From: Vandiemenella viatica
Lineage: Eukaryota; Arthropoda; Insecta; Orthoptera; Morabidae
NCBI GenBank assembly: GCA_031002005.1
Contig: JARYHS010009186.1
Location: forward strand, 253,175,199-253,239,198
Length of the DNA: 64,000 nt
Direction of reading: 5' to 3'
Shown here: positions 44,052-55,199 of the stretch, piece after piece
Layout of the letters: every line of letters starts with the position of its first letter
Numbering within the stretch: position 1 is the stretch's first letter
The notes under the pieces: model-generated
The model's database searches: none
The model's input: the letters and a program-made list of their open reading frames with translations, nothing else
Told to the model about the DNA's origin: nothing
Made by a program: the position numbers and the translations under genes

Positions 44052-45314
44052 TTCTCGTCTCACTAACCGCTTTAACCTCCTCAACTCCCTTGTATAGTAT
44101 GTAGGTTCTACACGTCTCACTTCTCTTTATTTTCTGTTTTGGAATAAACATTTCTTCACCCTTTTTTATTATTCCCTTGAACTCTTCCCACTTCATCTTC
44201 ACAACGAAAAAAGAATTCCGCTAGGTGTCAGCGTTTTCCTTGTTCAGTTTCCCATGCTATGCGCTTCTGACCGCTCGCCTCTTCACCGTCCGTAGAAACA
44301 CGAATAGCGACTGATAATTACCTTTTTTATTCATATTTTTCGTGATGTGAGTAAACTTTCTTTGATTAGATTCTCTGAGTATTTGGCTAAGACGTTTTTA
44401 AATAGCTGCATTTGATTTTGAATGACGAAAATTTTATGAAAAATTTTCTAAGTGTAACTTAAAAAAAATAGCTATCATTTACTAGATTGATATATTTCGC
44501 GATTACCTACGTTTCATATAAAGTCTTCTGCAACAAACAAACAAAAAAAAAAAAAAAAAAAAAAACAAAAGTCTTAGGCTGTGTGGTCACTTGGTTCCAG
44601 CAACTGCTACACAGAATACGGCATAAATGTCGGATGCTCTTTTCCTTTTCCATCTAGTCTTTTAAATAAACAAAAAAGAACAAACAATTTAAACGAACGT
44701 CAGATTACAAATTTTTTGTATGTCTACCTGACATTATAGTCATTTTTATCTCTGCTACACAACACAAAATTGAATTTTAACAATGTAAGTGCAAAGAAAT
44801 CAAAATCGATTATTTATTTGGATTTTACATTTTCTTCTAACAATATAAGCGCAAATAAAGTCAGTGCAGTTATTCATTTGAGATTTCCTGGTTAGCCAAG
44901 CAGCGCTGTGGCGGCAGTCAGTGTAATTAGTACTTCGGGTATTACCGAGACTCGCCGGAGATTGCCGAGCCAGTGAGGTGAGTCCAGTCTCCAGGCAGAA
45001 CGCGTTTTACTAAAGTGGCTGGTGAAACCATTTTCTCGTCGAGTTGACAGTGCAGCTCGCCATCTCTATTAAGTGAAATATTTCACATGTTTTGATTGCT
45101 GATTGGTACTGAGCCAGAAAGACTGTTCATTTGGTTATTTTTGTTTGCCGTTTACATAGTTTTCTTTGAGATCAATTCCTATAAAAAGGTAACGAACCTT
45201 ATTATGAACTAAACAGAGGGATGGCGGTTACATACATGTCGATAGGTTTTCTGTGAGGGTCTCGTTCAGAAAATACTCTTTCAAGTGCGCGGTTAACAAC
45301 TGGCAAGGTTATCA
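44052..45314. other. no gene seen
   Basis: Mostly AT-rich with a 25-base A-run near 44545 and a modestly GC-rich stretch at 44885-45060. No repeat shared with other parts of the window was found. Confidence 0.3.
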
Positions 45315-45322
45315 GTTATCAC

Positions 45323-46320
45323 TAAGGTTCCGATCTTTATGCCAAGTCATATATTTTTCTATCTTATTTTAGCTGTAATGCTGTATTAAATACTGATTGA
45401 ACAATCTAATTGAATTTAAATATATTTTACATATTATATATATGCATATTCAGGCTATTTTCCTATTTTAGGTCATTTACGATAATATTTATGGTCATAT
45501 GGACATATTGAGAGAAAAAGCTGGTAATTTTTTAATAGTACCGGAAATTCACAAGCAGTTATATAATCACTCAAAGAAATGTACTCCTATTATTCATTGG
45601 AGGAAATAACAGAACTAATTGTCACTGAATTCGCCAGCAAAGAATTAAAGTTACACATTATTGTCATTCTCTAAACGGCAATGTCCCGCCCGCCTTTTAA
45701 ACTCGACTATGGAGTATGCAGCAGTCGTTAAAAGGGTGGAAACCAAGTAGGGACCAGTATGGCTAGTTCCTTAAAGAAAGAAAACTTGACAAAGTGTTGA
45801 GTGGGAATACTGGCTATAAAACAATTTGTAAAAGTAATCACGTTTTACGTGACCGTCAGTCTGTTTTGACTGAGGACGACGCTCAATTAAATTGCAGTGA
45901 CTTTGTTTAAATACCGTCACATCTTGAGATGTGCAACGAAGCTTATTATAAGACATCAGGAGAAAATACCTCTTCGATAACTTGAAGATGCGTGTGTTGA
46001 TATAATGCAAAATTTATAACAAATTTCAATTTTTAATAGTAAAAACTAGTAATTTCTTTTACAGGAATGTTTTAAATATTTTTCTAACAAAAAAAAATTT
46101 GGAATAGTGCAAGAGAGCACGAAAGCAAATTGTACTGGCTATATGAAAGCGACACTACTCGATAAAAATAAATTATGTTTAATTGAGCATGTTTTAATCA
46201 TTTAATGAATAGTAAATTTAAATGTTTGGTCATATTTTGAGGTTTTTAGATCATATTTACCCATTTTTAAGGTTATATTTGCACGAATATTTCTCTATTT
46301 TTTTGGTCATCCGAACCCTA
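45323..46320 (+). mobile_element. hAT-A element with perfect 8-bp TSD
   Basis: Left end TAAGGTTCCGATCTTTATG; right end, on the opposite strand, TAGGGTTCGGATGACC. GTTATCAC lies outside both ends (45315-45322 and 46321-46328), the hAT-type duplication. The left third and right quarter match the hAT-A copies at 20.6 and 22-23 kb, while the middle 45720-46060 is unrelated to them. The 998 bp encode no transposase, so this is an internally replaced, non-autonomous derivative. Confidence 0.88.
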
Positions 46321-46524
46321 GTTATCACGTTACTAAACACAGTAGGCTTTGTAACTTCCTAACTGTATAATATTAAAAATATGTATCTATATTACTAAAT
46401 ATTTACACACACACACATATATACATTTTAATAAGGATAAATATATAAATTAATAAGGATATATATATATATACTTATTAATTTTGCGTTACATAATGAA
46501 ATATTTTTAATAATTATTAATATT

Positions 46525-46990
46525 CAGACTCAATAAAGATGGTTACAGACTACAATCAATCAAAACAACAGAAAAGTTTTCAAACATCGAAATTGACATC
46601 AAGAAAAGGCGAATGAAATTCTTTGGTCACCTTAAGAGATTACCAGAAAGTCGATTGACAAAAAAGATAATAGATTATGTATGTTCACTTAAAAATCCAA
46701 CACCTTGGCTGAATGAAATTCGGAAGGATCTTAAAAGTGCACGCATAGGAGCAACAGACATCTTAGAAGGAGACACCTTCAGACACAAAGAAGACAAATG
46801 GGAAGTTATAACTGAGCAACCAAAACAAAAACAATACAGACCAAAGTGGTCGGAAGAACGCAAACAAGCTTTCTCGGAAAGAATGAAAGCCTATTGGAAC
46901 AATAAGAAGAAGAAAAGTTGACTCGGTCATTAGCCTACCGTCTTCCATTTATTGGGAGAATAATAATAATAATAATATTCTGTTTAATAA
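46525..46990 (+). pseudogene. LINE-D: ORF2 C-terminus and 3' end
   Basis: The frame runs open into and through 46613-46921: EKFSNIEIDIKKRR, MKFFGHLKRLPESRLTKKII, NPTPWLNEIRKDLKSARIG, EERKQAFSERMKAYWNNKKK, then TGA. The pattern 'KFFGHLxRLPExRLT...TPW..E(V/I)R.DL' is the C-terminal tail of a non-LTR ORF2. A 3' UTR of about 45 bp ends in (AATAAT)n. Only the last ~130 codons remain (5' truncation). Confidence 0.75.
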
Positions 46991-47274
46991 CTATGCAGAA
47001 AAGATTAGATGAACCAGTGGAAGAACATCTTTATAGACGGGCCTATAGTCCACAGAAATTTAACACCAGCGAGTCTCCTACACGCCTAAATAAAAATTAG
47101 GTCTCTCTGCAAATAAGATGCACAATAAATGTCTGAAATCCCGGAGAAATTTAGCAATAATAGTGTGAAAACCAAAGACAGATGAAGATATAGGCAACGC
47201 GAGGGACACGTACCGCGATGCTCCAGAATAAGTTATAATTCAAAAGAGGGCATATCTCAGGCAAATATACATAC

Positions 47275-47720
47275 AGTTATGAGACACAGAAATTTTGACA
47301 TATCGCCGTCCGTACCCCCTAGCGTAGGGGAGGAGGAAGGAATGAGTTGCGCATTTCCCTCGCGCGGGGACGCGTGAAGGGAGAGCGTCGCTCTGGCGGT
47401 TGGCAACCCTGTTGCGCACGCCCGGCACGTGACCACGCTGACAAATGGCGATCGCAAATTGCCGCGCACGTGGCGCCGCCACAATGGCGTTAATGAACTG
47501 ACGGAGTCGGCCCCGCCTTTGTTTTGATTCGCTTTTTTCGAGCGTACTGACTAATAACGTAATCGCCAGAAATTGCGCGCGTGTCCGCGCGGTGTAAGCA
47601 ACGGTCACACGGCCGACTCGATACTCGAGTATCGACCACAACATCGACAGTCGTTTACGCCACGCAACCCTCCCTCCACACATTACTCACGGTCACGGAT
47701 GCAGTCTTAATACGTAATGT
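47275..47720. other. CpG-rich patch, no gene assigned
   Basis: GC-rich with many CG, GCGCACG and CACGTGG/GGCGCC words (47330-47610) between AT-rich flanks. It contains CACGTGACC and ATGGCG words. Frames on both strands overlap without a recognised domain. A regulatory stretch or an old element is possible. Confidence 0.35.
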
Positions 47721-47971
47721 GCGGCTCGGCAAAGGGGGTACATTAAAATCTATCCCATTCTTAAGCAGCCTTCTCCTACTAGAGGTTGGAGACGTTATTT
47801 TTTCACGTCGCTTTAAAAGATTGTACTGGGGCATTAGATTTGCTAACTATTCATATATGACGACAACGCATTCGTGAATGAATAATCTTATTCAATTACC
47901 ATCGATCATGAATTATTACCATCCAGAAATGAAGCAAACCTGTTATCTATATACAGTATATAAAGATGAAT

Positions 47972-48893
47972 TGTGAAAGAACAGAAATATTTGCATAAGA
48001 AAATTATATTTTTGATCAATGAGAGTAGTTAAAAAACTAATAATATATATACTCTTAGAGAGAAAAATCAATGAGTTGTAAGTTGCTATGGAGATTAGGA
48101 CTTGTGAGATGATAGTTATCAGAGTAGACTAGTAGATTGTATGCTCGAGAAAAACATTGCCTAAAAACGAACCTGCATCTTCTGAGAATAACCAATTCCA
48201 TTGTAATTCCTAGTAGATCCGAATGATATAAAAAAAACATATATTTTGGATATAAAGAATTGAGTTATTCATAATTATAATCAATCAAATCAACGACAAG
48301 CGACGCTAAGCGTTACATGGCGACCGTGACAGGACTTGAATTTGTGTGAATATTCAGACATGTTTTTTGGTTTATTTAATTATTTTATTAGTATTAAGAA
48401 GAGAACGTGTTGTAAAATGTTTTGTAAACAATTCTACTAGGAATAAGAGAGATGGGGATCTCAGAAGATTGATATGAAAGGTTATTCTTAGAAGTTTATC
48501 AATGTCTTTTTAAGTAAAGCCATGATAAACCAGAGGAGGCATGTGACAGAATAGAAATATTTGCATAAGAAAATTATATTTTTGATCTCTGAGAGTAGAT
48601 AAAAAACTATTAATATATGTATATACTCTTAAAGAGAAAAAGAAATGAGTTGTAAGTTGCTATGGAGATTAGGACTTGTGAGATGATAGTTATCAGAGTA
48701 GACTAGTAGATTGAATGCTAGAGAAAAACATTGCCTAAAAACGAACCTGCATCTTTTGAGAATAACCAATTCCATTGTAATTCCTAGTAGATCCGAATGA
48801 TATAAAATAAACAATATATTTTGGATCTAAAGAATTGAGTTATTCATAATTATAATTACAATCAAATCAACGACAAGCGAAGCAAGCGTTACA
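47972..48893 (+). mobile_element. TRIM (miniature LTR element), 922 bp
   Basis: Two direct LTRs, 47972-48317 (346 bp) and 48542-48893 (352 bp), both TGTGA...GTTACA, enclose 224 bp. TGGCGACCGTGAC starts exactly at the 3' border of the first LTR, as a primer-binding site should, and CAGAGGAGGCA ends at the border of the second, as a polypurine tract should. GAAT is duplicated outside (47968-47971 and 48894-48897). No coding capacity exists. The LTRs differ at roughly 5% of positions by eye. It depends on another element's Gag-Pol. Confidence 0.9.
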
Positions 48894-49134
48894 GAATGTA
48901 TGTATGTTTGTTTGTTTGTTCTTCATACAAATCCACAGTTTTCATCCGATCTCGATGAAACTTGGCACACTTATCCTTTGAAACAAGGAGAAAACTACTG
49001 TCAACATTTGGTTGAAAAATTATCTGTACAAATAATACATGTTGTCTCATAATTTCGAAATACTACTGAACGGCGATGGACAGATGCGTTGGATATGGAC
49101 ATCTCTTAATACTGCTTTTCCGTGTGTCGCTCAG

Positions 49135-49205
49135 ATAGCTCAGTGGTTAAAGCGCTTGATTACAAATGTTTGGGTCGTGGTTTCCGCTTCAAATCTTCGT
49201 GGAGG
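49135..49205 (+). other. tRNA-like module inside Helitron-like copy iii
   Basis: CAGATAGCTCAGTGGTTAAA fits a tRNA A box and D arm well. TCGTGGTTTCCGCTTCAAAT follows with a B-box-like end. The corresponding module in copy i has the cleaner GGTTCAAATC. Same strand as the host element. Arm pairing is imperfect, so a functional tRNA is unlikely. Confidence 0.6.
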
Positions 49206-49390
49206 CTAAGATTTTTAAAAATTATTTTTGATCGAAAGAGTCACGCCTGGGCCGTAGGTTAATCATATTGAATGTTAAACTGTAGATATCACAAAGTTAG
49301 GGGTGCAATGCGAGGCAAATCGTTGGTAGTCTTGAAATGCTGTAGGTGTACACTTTTTTACGTTATAATGATTCCTCAGGGGTTGTTCGC

Positions 49391-49394
<4 letters not shown>

Positions 49395-49438
<44 letters not shown>

Positions 49439-49488
49439 TGAGTGAGTGAGTGAGTGAATGAGTGTGTGTGTGTGTGTGTGTGTGTGTG
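49395..49488. repeat. compound AG / GAGT / GT microsatellite
   Basis: About 42 bp of (AG)n, then GTGA/GAGT repeats, then about 26 bp of (GT)n. It lies inside Helitron-like copy iii. Confidence 0.95.
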
Positions 49489-49809
49489 GACGTTTTGACG
49501 ACTAAATGGCTATATCGATGTTGATGGAATTTGACAAGAAAATCTGTATGAAGGTCACAGGACATTTCCTCCGGTATGTTTAATAGTTGTAGTCTCGAGA
49601 CCTTATCGAATGGTGACAGAAATATGTTGGAAATTGATTCTCTTCAAGAGACTGGTTCGACGGTAGAATGATATAGTGATAGCTTTCCTGTCATATTATG
49701 CCAACTCGGTGTTGTTTGGGACCAATCCTTCGTTACCAACAACTTTCTATATTCAATTCTGGCAAAAGGTTCTTAATCCACGCGTACGAAGTTGCGGGTA
49801 CGAGCTAGT

Positions 49810-50790
49810 ATTTTTATAATTGCCGTGCAAAATCTTTATCTTTGACTAGGTGTTATAATTTATTTGAAATTACTGACCGTTTTTTGTGTATAGTCACGGG
49901 TCTAGAATAGTTCCAGTTTTTAGGGTAAAAGATTGTAACAGGTTTACCTGATCTGACCAAATGTGAACTTGACCTGTGGTGTTTACCCTTGTGGTGAATA
50001 AAGACTCTTGAGCTGGAAGAAATCAGAAGTATTAATAGACGTAGGTATTCAACACGTACAGGGACGATCGCGCAGTCGTATAATTGTTTCAAAGGTCTTA
50101 GATTCTAACTTGCTTAAATACAAACTTGACTTCTATTTGACCCTTAAAGTTCACTCTGCAAAATTTAAGAAAATTCATCTTTGCTTCGAAAGCATCACTT
50201 TGTTATTTGTTGAGGCTGGGCAAACACTCATAATGTAATTATTGGTCATATTGTTTGTAACGACCAGAGAAATTAATACACATTCCATATTATTAAACAG
50301 TTGAGAAAGTCCTAAGAAATGAATTGCCAAAATATTCGATTCGGTGACATATTTGGTCTGATGTGCACTTTAAATAACCTAATAACTCACTTACAGCGAA
50401 CATGAACAAAGACCATTAACGAAAGTGGTCAGTAACATACGTAAAAAGCAAATAAACTGTAATGTATAATCTTTGGTCAAGCAGCAACATTAGTGAAAGT
50501 TTAAATTAAACTTAAATTTAAGGTAGGCCAGAACGACAATTGGCATTCGTGATTACAGCAGACTATGAGTGATTTAATTTTTTTAAAGCTTTTTTACTGT
50601 TACTGGAAAGCAGATCCACTTTTTTTCAGCTGTAAATTTTATTGATATTTTTTTTCTAACAATGAAATGCTACGAAAAGCAAACTTAATGAATGTATTAT
50701 GGTAATTTTAATAGCAGTTGTTTAGCTATTAAATTGCGGACATAATCTCGAATTTCTTCTCAGGTTCACTGAGAGTGGGTGTGATTTGCC
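49810..50790. other. no gene seen
   Basis: AT-rich sequence without a supported feature between the Helitron-like element and the promoter-like stretch. Confidence 0.3.
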
Positions 50791-50794
50791 AGTT

Positions 50795-50885
50795 AGGTAG
50801 TCACGTGGGGCTCTGACGTCAGATCTATGGAAGTTATAAGTAGGGCCCCATCGTTGGAGTAGGTCTTTTTTTATCGGCGAATGCT
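50795..50885 (+). promoter_or_regulatory. promoter-like cluster: E-box, CRE, TATA
   Basis: Within 45 bp stand GTCACGTGGGG (E-box CACGTG), CTGACGTCAGA (CRE-type TGACGTCA) and GTTATAAGTA (TATA-like), in the order and spacing of a pol II core promoter. A start would be expected near 50855-50870. No downstream ORF or LTR partner was recognised, so it could be chance, a lone LTR, or a distal promoter of a gene outside the window. Confidence 0.3.
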
Positions 50886-51189
50886 ATCAAGAAGAACATC
50901 TGCGTTTGTACAGTATCAAGTACAGTTAGATGCAGTTTATTCAGTCATAGTATTCAATTTTTAATGAAATTATTCTTGTGCTCAAACTTAAAGGAAAATT
51001 GGTGATCCCTTTACTGGTTATCAGCTTCTTCTGCTATTAATTATATAGGATGCGAAGTCCATAGATAGTCATTTCTATATTTCACTACTGGTATCAGGAA
51101 CATCGGCTGTCCAAAAACATTGCATTAACGAAGAATAAAGGTTGAAATAACATTTACATTTTTTTTACGCCTCATGTACGTCGATATTA

Positions 51190-51355
51190 TCAGAGGTGGG
51201 ATGGGACTGGGGACAAGGAACGGGAAGGAATTCTGCCATAGCCTTTAGAAGGAAGCATCCCGGAATTCGCCTGGAGTGATTTGGGGAAACTATGGAAAAC
51301 CCAAATCTGGATGCCCGGACGGGGATTCGAATCGGCCACCCACCACGCTCGGTGA
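51190..51355 (-). mobile_element. tRNA-derived SINE (SINE-1, deleted in head)
   Basis: On the minus strand the head is shortened: GAGCGTGGTGGGTGGCC joins directly to GATTCGAATCCCCGTCC, lacking the usual 25-30 bp between the A and B boxes. The body GGTTTTCCATAGTTTCCCC and CACTCCAGGCGAATTCCGG is normal. Confidence 0.8.
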
Positions 51356-51600
51356 CATTTACAAGATTTCGTTCGTTTGATGAAAGAGATCACAGATAAA
51401 ATGGAATTTAAGACACGGATTATCAACGAAAATGAAAATAAAGGCTATGACATATTTATCTTACACATAATCTGGGTAGAAAAATTTCTTTGTATCTTTT
51501 AACCGATGACATAACCTATCTCTGGAAGTAGTTTCTTTAAAATTCTTTTGCTTATTTCCAAGACTGTAGCTTCACTAATAGTACTGAGATAACCTTAAAT

Positions 51601-51748
51601 TAGTGTTGCCCAAATGCAAGAACAAGACGACACTTGGCCAGTCTTGGTCTTGGTCTTGCATCAATACACCTGGTCTTGGTCTTGGTCTTGCAAAAATGCA
51701 AGACCAAGACCAAGACTGCAAGACCAAGACCGATTTTGGGGAACACTA
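51601..51748. mobile_element. 148-bp hAT MITE made of GGTCTT hexamers
   Basis: The ends TAGTGTTGCCCAAA and, on the other strand, TAGTGTTCCCCAAAA are inverted repeats. CCTTAAAT is duplicated outside (51593-51600 and 51749-51756), the 8-bp hAT signature. The interior is almost only (TCTTGG)n in the left part and the complementary (CCAAGA)n in the right part, separated by TGCAAAAATGCA, so the whole element can fold into a hairpin. Non-coding. Confidence 0.88.
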
Positions 51749-51756
51749 CCTTAAAT

Positions 51757-53200
51757 TCTTACCATGAGTTTCAAACTAGGTTCCGACATAATATCCGTCT
51801 TTCTAAGGGCAGTTGTGGTGAAGTTATTTTGACCATAAATATATGTCACTATCCATTATTTTTACATTAAAATTTAAAAACAAACGGTTCGGAAAATTCA
51901 CTTACAACGAACGAATGAATTCAATAGCATACAGGTAACTACTTTACTTAAGTACAAAATCAGTTGAAAACTGATCCTTGACAAGTCGATTTGCCTGTTC
52001 ACTGATAACTATCGCCGTTACGATCTTGGATACAGCAAAATGGCTTCTACAGGCCAAACCTAGAGTAAAGATTTTACGTATGGTCACTATGACGCAATGT
52101 CTTTAAGAATTCAGTGTTTTCAGAACCGCGGTTGAATTGATACTCTCAAGGTATCGCTAACAAGTTGAAGCAGTGGCTGAATATAAATGTGTCCTCCAGA
52201 TAAACTGGAGCTAATTAGCCGGGGACCTCCAAGGTCCGGGATCGTGACCGGGTTGCGGTTACCAAACACGCCTGCTGGGTAGTCCCGAACAAAAAACGGA
52301 CACTCGGTCGAAAGACGGAAAACGCCATTAACACAACCGCGATACTTTTTCCTGCATGTCAAGGAACATTCGAAACTAAAACGAATCTTCTGTCACAGGA
52401 TGATGTACAATCTGAATAAATCGACACTATTTTATTTTTCAGCAAATATCTTAATCGAAGTATTTTGTAGGTCGCACAAATGTGGTACTTTTTTTTTTTG
52501 AACCAATTAACCAACGTTTTCCTCGCTGGTTCTCCCACGCGGACCTTGGTGTATGTGGTGATGAGTTTGCCTTTTGTTTTTGTGTTAGTAGCAAAGCAAA
52601 AACATCCCTCATGTCTTGCTTCTGTAATCTCTACCATAAATTAAATTAAAATATTTTGTTACGCTTATTGGAGTGTTCATCTTTAATGCAGTTGTTCGAT
52701 TAACGTTTTCCGTGTGTTGTAATGGCCTATGTTGCAGAAAATTGAAGAAATAAGTAACCGACGATACTTGGTCAAAAGCAGTATTAACAGAATCCAGAGG
52801 GTGGAGTGTTAGTCTGTGTTGTAACGTGATCTTTGGGGTGTATTTCGTAGAGGAGTGTTCATATGAGATGCAGTGTGATCTCTGGCGCCTGTTTCCTACG
52901 AATTAATTGTTATTTCTTTTTTCGTTTTCCGATTACGTAGAGTCATAAAATATATCTCAGATTTTAAGCTAGTCCATAGGCTTTCAAACTGTGGAAACTC
53001 CATCTAAAGGTTTGGTAGTATCTGCACGATGCCTAGTCAAAGCGACAGAAAGACTTTCTTGTAAAATGTTAGGATTTTTTTTCCTACGTGTGCCTAATAA
53101 ATATACGGCTGTGATCCCTGAGCCACCCTACTCGCCCAGACGTGACTCAGACAGATTTTTTATCGTCCAAAGTTGAAATCGGCTTTAAAATGACGCTGAT
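51757..53200. other. no gene seen
   Basis: About 1.4 kb of unassigned sequence. Open frames at 52120-52362 (-), 52359-52637 (-) and 52991-53176 (+) have no recognised domain. Confidence 0.3.
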
Positions 53201-53214
53201 TTGACTCATTCGAT

Positions 53215-53719
53215 GGTATATACAAAAAAAAATGTACTAAGAAATTTAAGAACAATCCAAAAGAAGCATTCCAGGAGGAGTTCGAGAGTTGGAAGAAATG
53301 TAGGGAGCTCTATAAGGCCAGGCAAGGAGAGTATTCTGAGGAAGACAAAAATGAGTAACCAAAAAGAAAAGAATTTTTACAACAAATTACATCAGCTGGA
53401 CAACGAGGAAAAGACTATTGAAAGCATATGTCTGGAGTATTGCTGTGTATGGATGTGAAACCTGGACATTTGGTAAAGAAGAGAAAAGAAGATAATTTCA
53501 TTTGAGCAATGGTGCTACAGAAGGATGTTAAAGATTAGCTGGAGGGATAAGATTACTTATGAGGAAATTTTTTAGAAGACAGGAGTGTATAACTCTATAT
53601 GGAAGAGTATAAAAACGCGGAGGTCCAATATTAATCTTAAGACATGAGAGCTAGCAAAAAAATAATGGAGGGAGGGAATGGTAGGAGGAAAGAGATATCG
53701 AGGAAGACCTCATTTTAAG
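53215..53719 (+). pseudogene. LINE-C: second copy, C-terminal region, part 1
   Basis: In shifting frames: CCVWM/AVYGCETWTFGKEEKRR, FEQWCYRRMLKISWRDKITY and GRPHFKYI-type text just before 53719. This is the post-palm region of a non-LTR ORF2 ('YGxExWTL...xFExWxxRRMxxIxWxDxxxNxE'). The protein resumes after the mariner at 55022. Confidence 0.75.
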
Positions 53720-55021
53720 TACAAGGCGTATTTTTTTTAAGTAAATACCGTTTTGTCACATCTTGGCTGCAGCGCTACGGTCGGCGTTCCGCGCATGCGC
53801 ACTGGGTACCTGCATGTCTTGCCTACGCACTGACGCCATTACAGTCTAATTCTTCCTTGTTTACGTTGTTCACTGAGTGTTTAAGATGCCTCCGATAATG
53901 GTGAGTCCCGCCGACTGCGAAGTACAGACTGTTATAAGATTTCTTTGTGCTAAAGGCCTAAAACCGATCGATATTCATCGTGAGATCTGTGCAGTTTACG
54001 GACAAAATATTATGAGTGATGGAATGTTGAGAAAGTGGGTGAGAGCATTTAAAGATGGCCGCACAAATCTGCATGATGAACAACGGAGTGGGCGTCCTTT
54101 GGTCGTTAATGAAAGTTTGGTGCAGAAAGTGGACAATGAGGTGAGAGAAAACAGACGCTTTACGATTTCCTCCTTGTGTGATGACTTTCCTAATGTTTCT
54201 CGCAGTGTTTTGTATGGCATTGTGACCGAGCACTTGAATTACTGAAAATTGTGCTCACGTTTGGTACCGAAAATGTTAACGGATGTGCACAAAACCAAAC
54301 TTTTAGGCAGTGCATTGACTTTCCTTGAGCGGTACCACAACGATGGTGATGATTTCTTAAGCCAAATTGTTACGGGCGACAGTCCATGGAATGGCGGCAT
54401 TCAGATTCACCCAAAAAAGTGAAGTTCAAGTAAACGATTTCTGCCCGGAAAATCATGTGCACAGTTTTTTGGGACAGAAAAGGAGTATTGCTTGTGGAAT
54501 TTCTGCCTCGTAATGAGACAATCAATGCAGCAGCTTATTGTGAGACATTGAACAATCTGCGCCGTTCAATCCAGAACAAAAGACGTGGCAAGTTGACCAA
54601 GGACATCGTTTTGCTGCATGACAATGCCCGTCCACATGTGGCTAATCAGACCAAAGATCTCATCACATATTTTCTATGGGAAACTCTAGTTCATCCTCCG
54701 TACAGCCCTGATCTGGCGCCCAGCGACTACCATCTGTTACTGCACTTGAAGAAACAACTGGGTGGTCAGCGTCTTGAAGACGATAACGAAGTCAAAACAG
54801 TTGTGATGCAGTGGTTAACAAGTCAGGCGGCAGACTTCTATGATGATGGTTTTCAAAAACTGGTACTACGTTATGACAAGTGCCTCAATATTGAAGGGAA
54901 TTATGTAGAAAAGTAGATTAAGGTACAGGCTTTCATGTAAAAATAAAATTATTGATATATATTTGCACGTCTTTTTTTAATTTCAAAACGGTACTTACTT
55001 AAAAAAAAAACATGCCTCGTA
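53720..55021 (+). mobile_element. mariner element with TIRs and TA duplication
   Basis: The ends CAAGGCGTATTTTTTTTAAG and, on the opposite strand, CGAGGCATGTTTTTTTTTTA are inverted; inside them AAGTAARTACCGTTTTG is shared. TA stands at 53720-53721 and 55020-55021, the duplicated mariner target. At about 1.3 kb it is the full mariner length. It encodes a dead transposase (53886-54916) and interrupts a LINE-C copy. Confidence 0.92.
53886..54916 (+). pseudogene. mariner transposase (DD34D), disrupted
   Basis: From the ATG at 53886 (MPPIMVSPADCEVQTV) the paired helix-turn-helix region reads cleanly to a TGA at 54243, where an Arg CGA is the likely ancestral codon. Coding sense continues (TFLERYHNDGDDFLSQIVTG) to the first catalytic Asp (54378-54380). 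There roughly 14 codons, including the ETWV block, are missing and the frame shifts. After another stop near 54430 the frame is open to 54914. The second Asp is in LLHDNARPH (54620) and the third in YSPDLAPSDYH (54725), exactly 34 residues apart. The protein cannot be active. Confidence 0.9.
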
Positions 55022-55160
55022 CATCCAGCAGATAATGGAAGATGTTGGTTGTAGGAGATATGAAGATGAGGGCAGAGATTAGAGTTGAATGGAAGACCGC
55101 CGCAGACCAATTCAGGGACTGACCGCCATAGAAGAATAGAAATGTATAACGTGTACCTAT
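55022..55160 (+). pseudogene. LINE-C: second copy, part 2 after the mariner
   Basis: QQIMEDVGCRRYEDMRAE-like text (one frame change) continues directly from the KYI before the mariner. It corresponds to LEYIKQIIEEVGCRGY of the copy at 23.2 kb. The end with WKTAADQFRD fits the usual LINE terminus. Confidence 0.7.
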
Positions 55161-55199
55161 TAACATAAGGTTGGTATTCCAGCAGCCCTGTAGACGTGT

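Larger units (their letters stand above)
47946..49809 (+). mobile_element. Helitron-like element, copy iii (carries a TRIM)
   Basis: Starts TCTATATACAGTATATAAAG, continues ATGAATG and GTTT repeats, has one 'type A' unit (48925-49025), a tRNA-like module (49135-49205), a microsatellite, and ends with hairpin CCACGCG-8 nt-tGCGGG, GTACGAG and CTAGT at 49805-49809. The TC start and hairpin plus CTRRT end are the Helitron signature. Without the TRIM it would be about 940 bp, close to copy i. No Rep/helicase is encoded. Confidence 0.75.

Noticed and set aside
47240..47683. 147-codon minus-strand gene in the CpG-rich patch
   Set aside because: GC-rich DNA has few stops by chance. Frames on both strands are open and no domain is recognisable.
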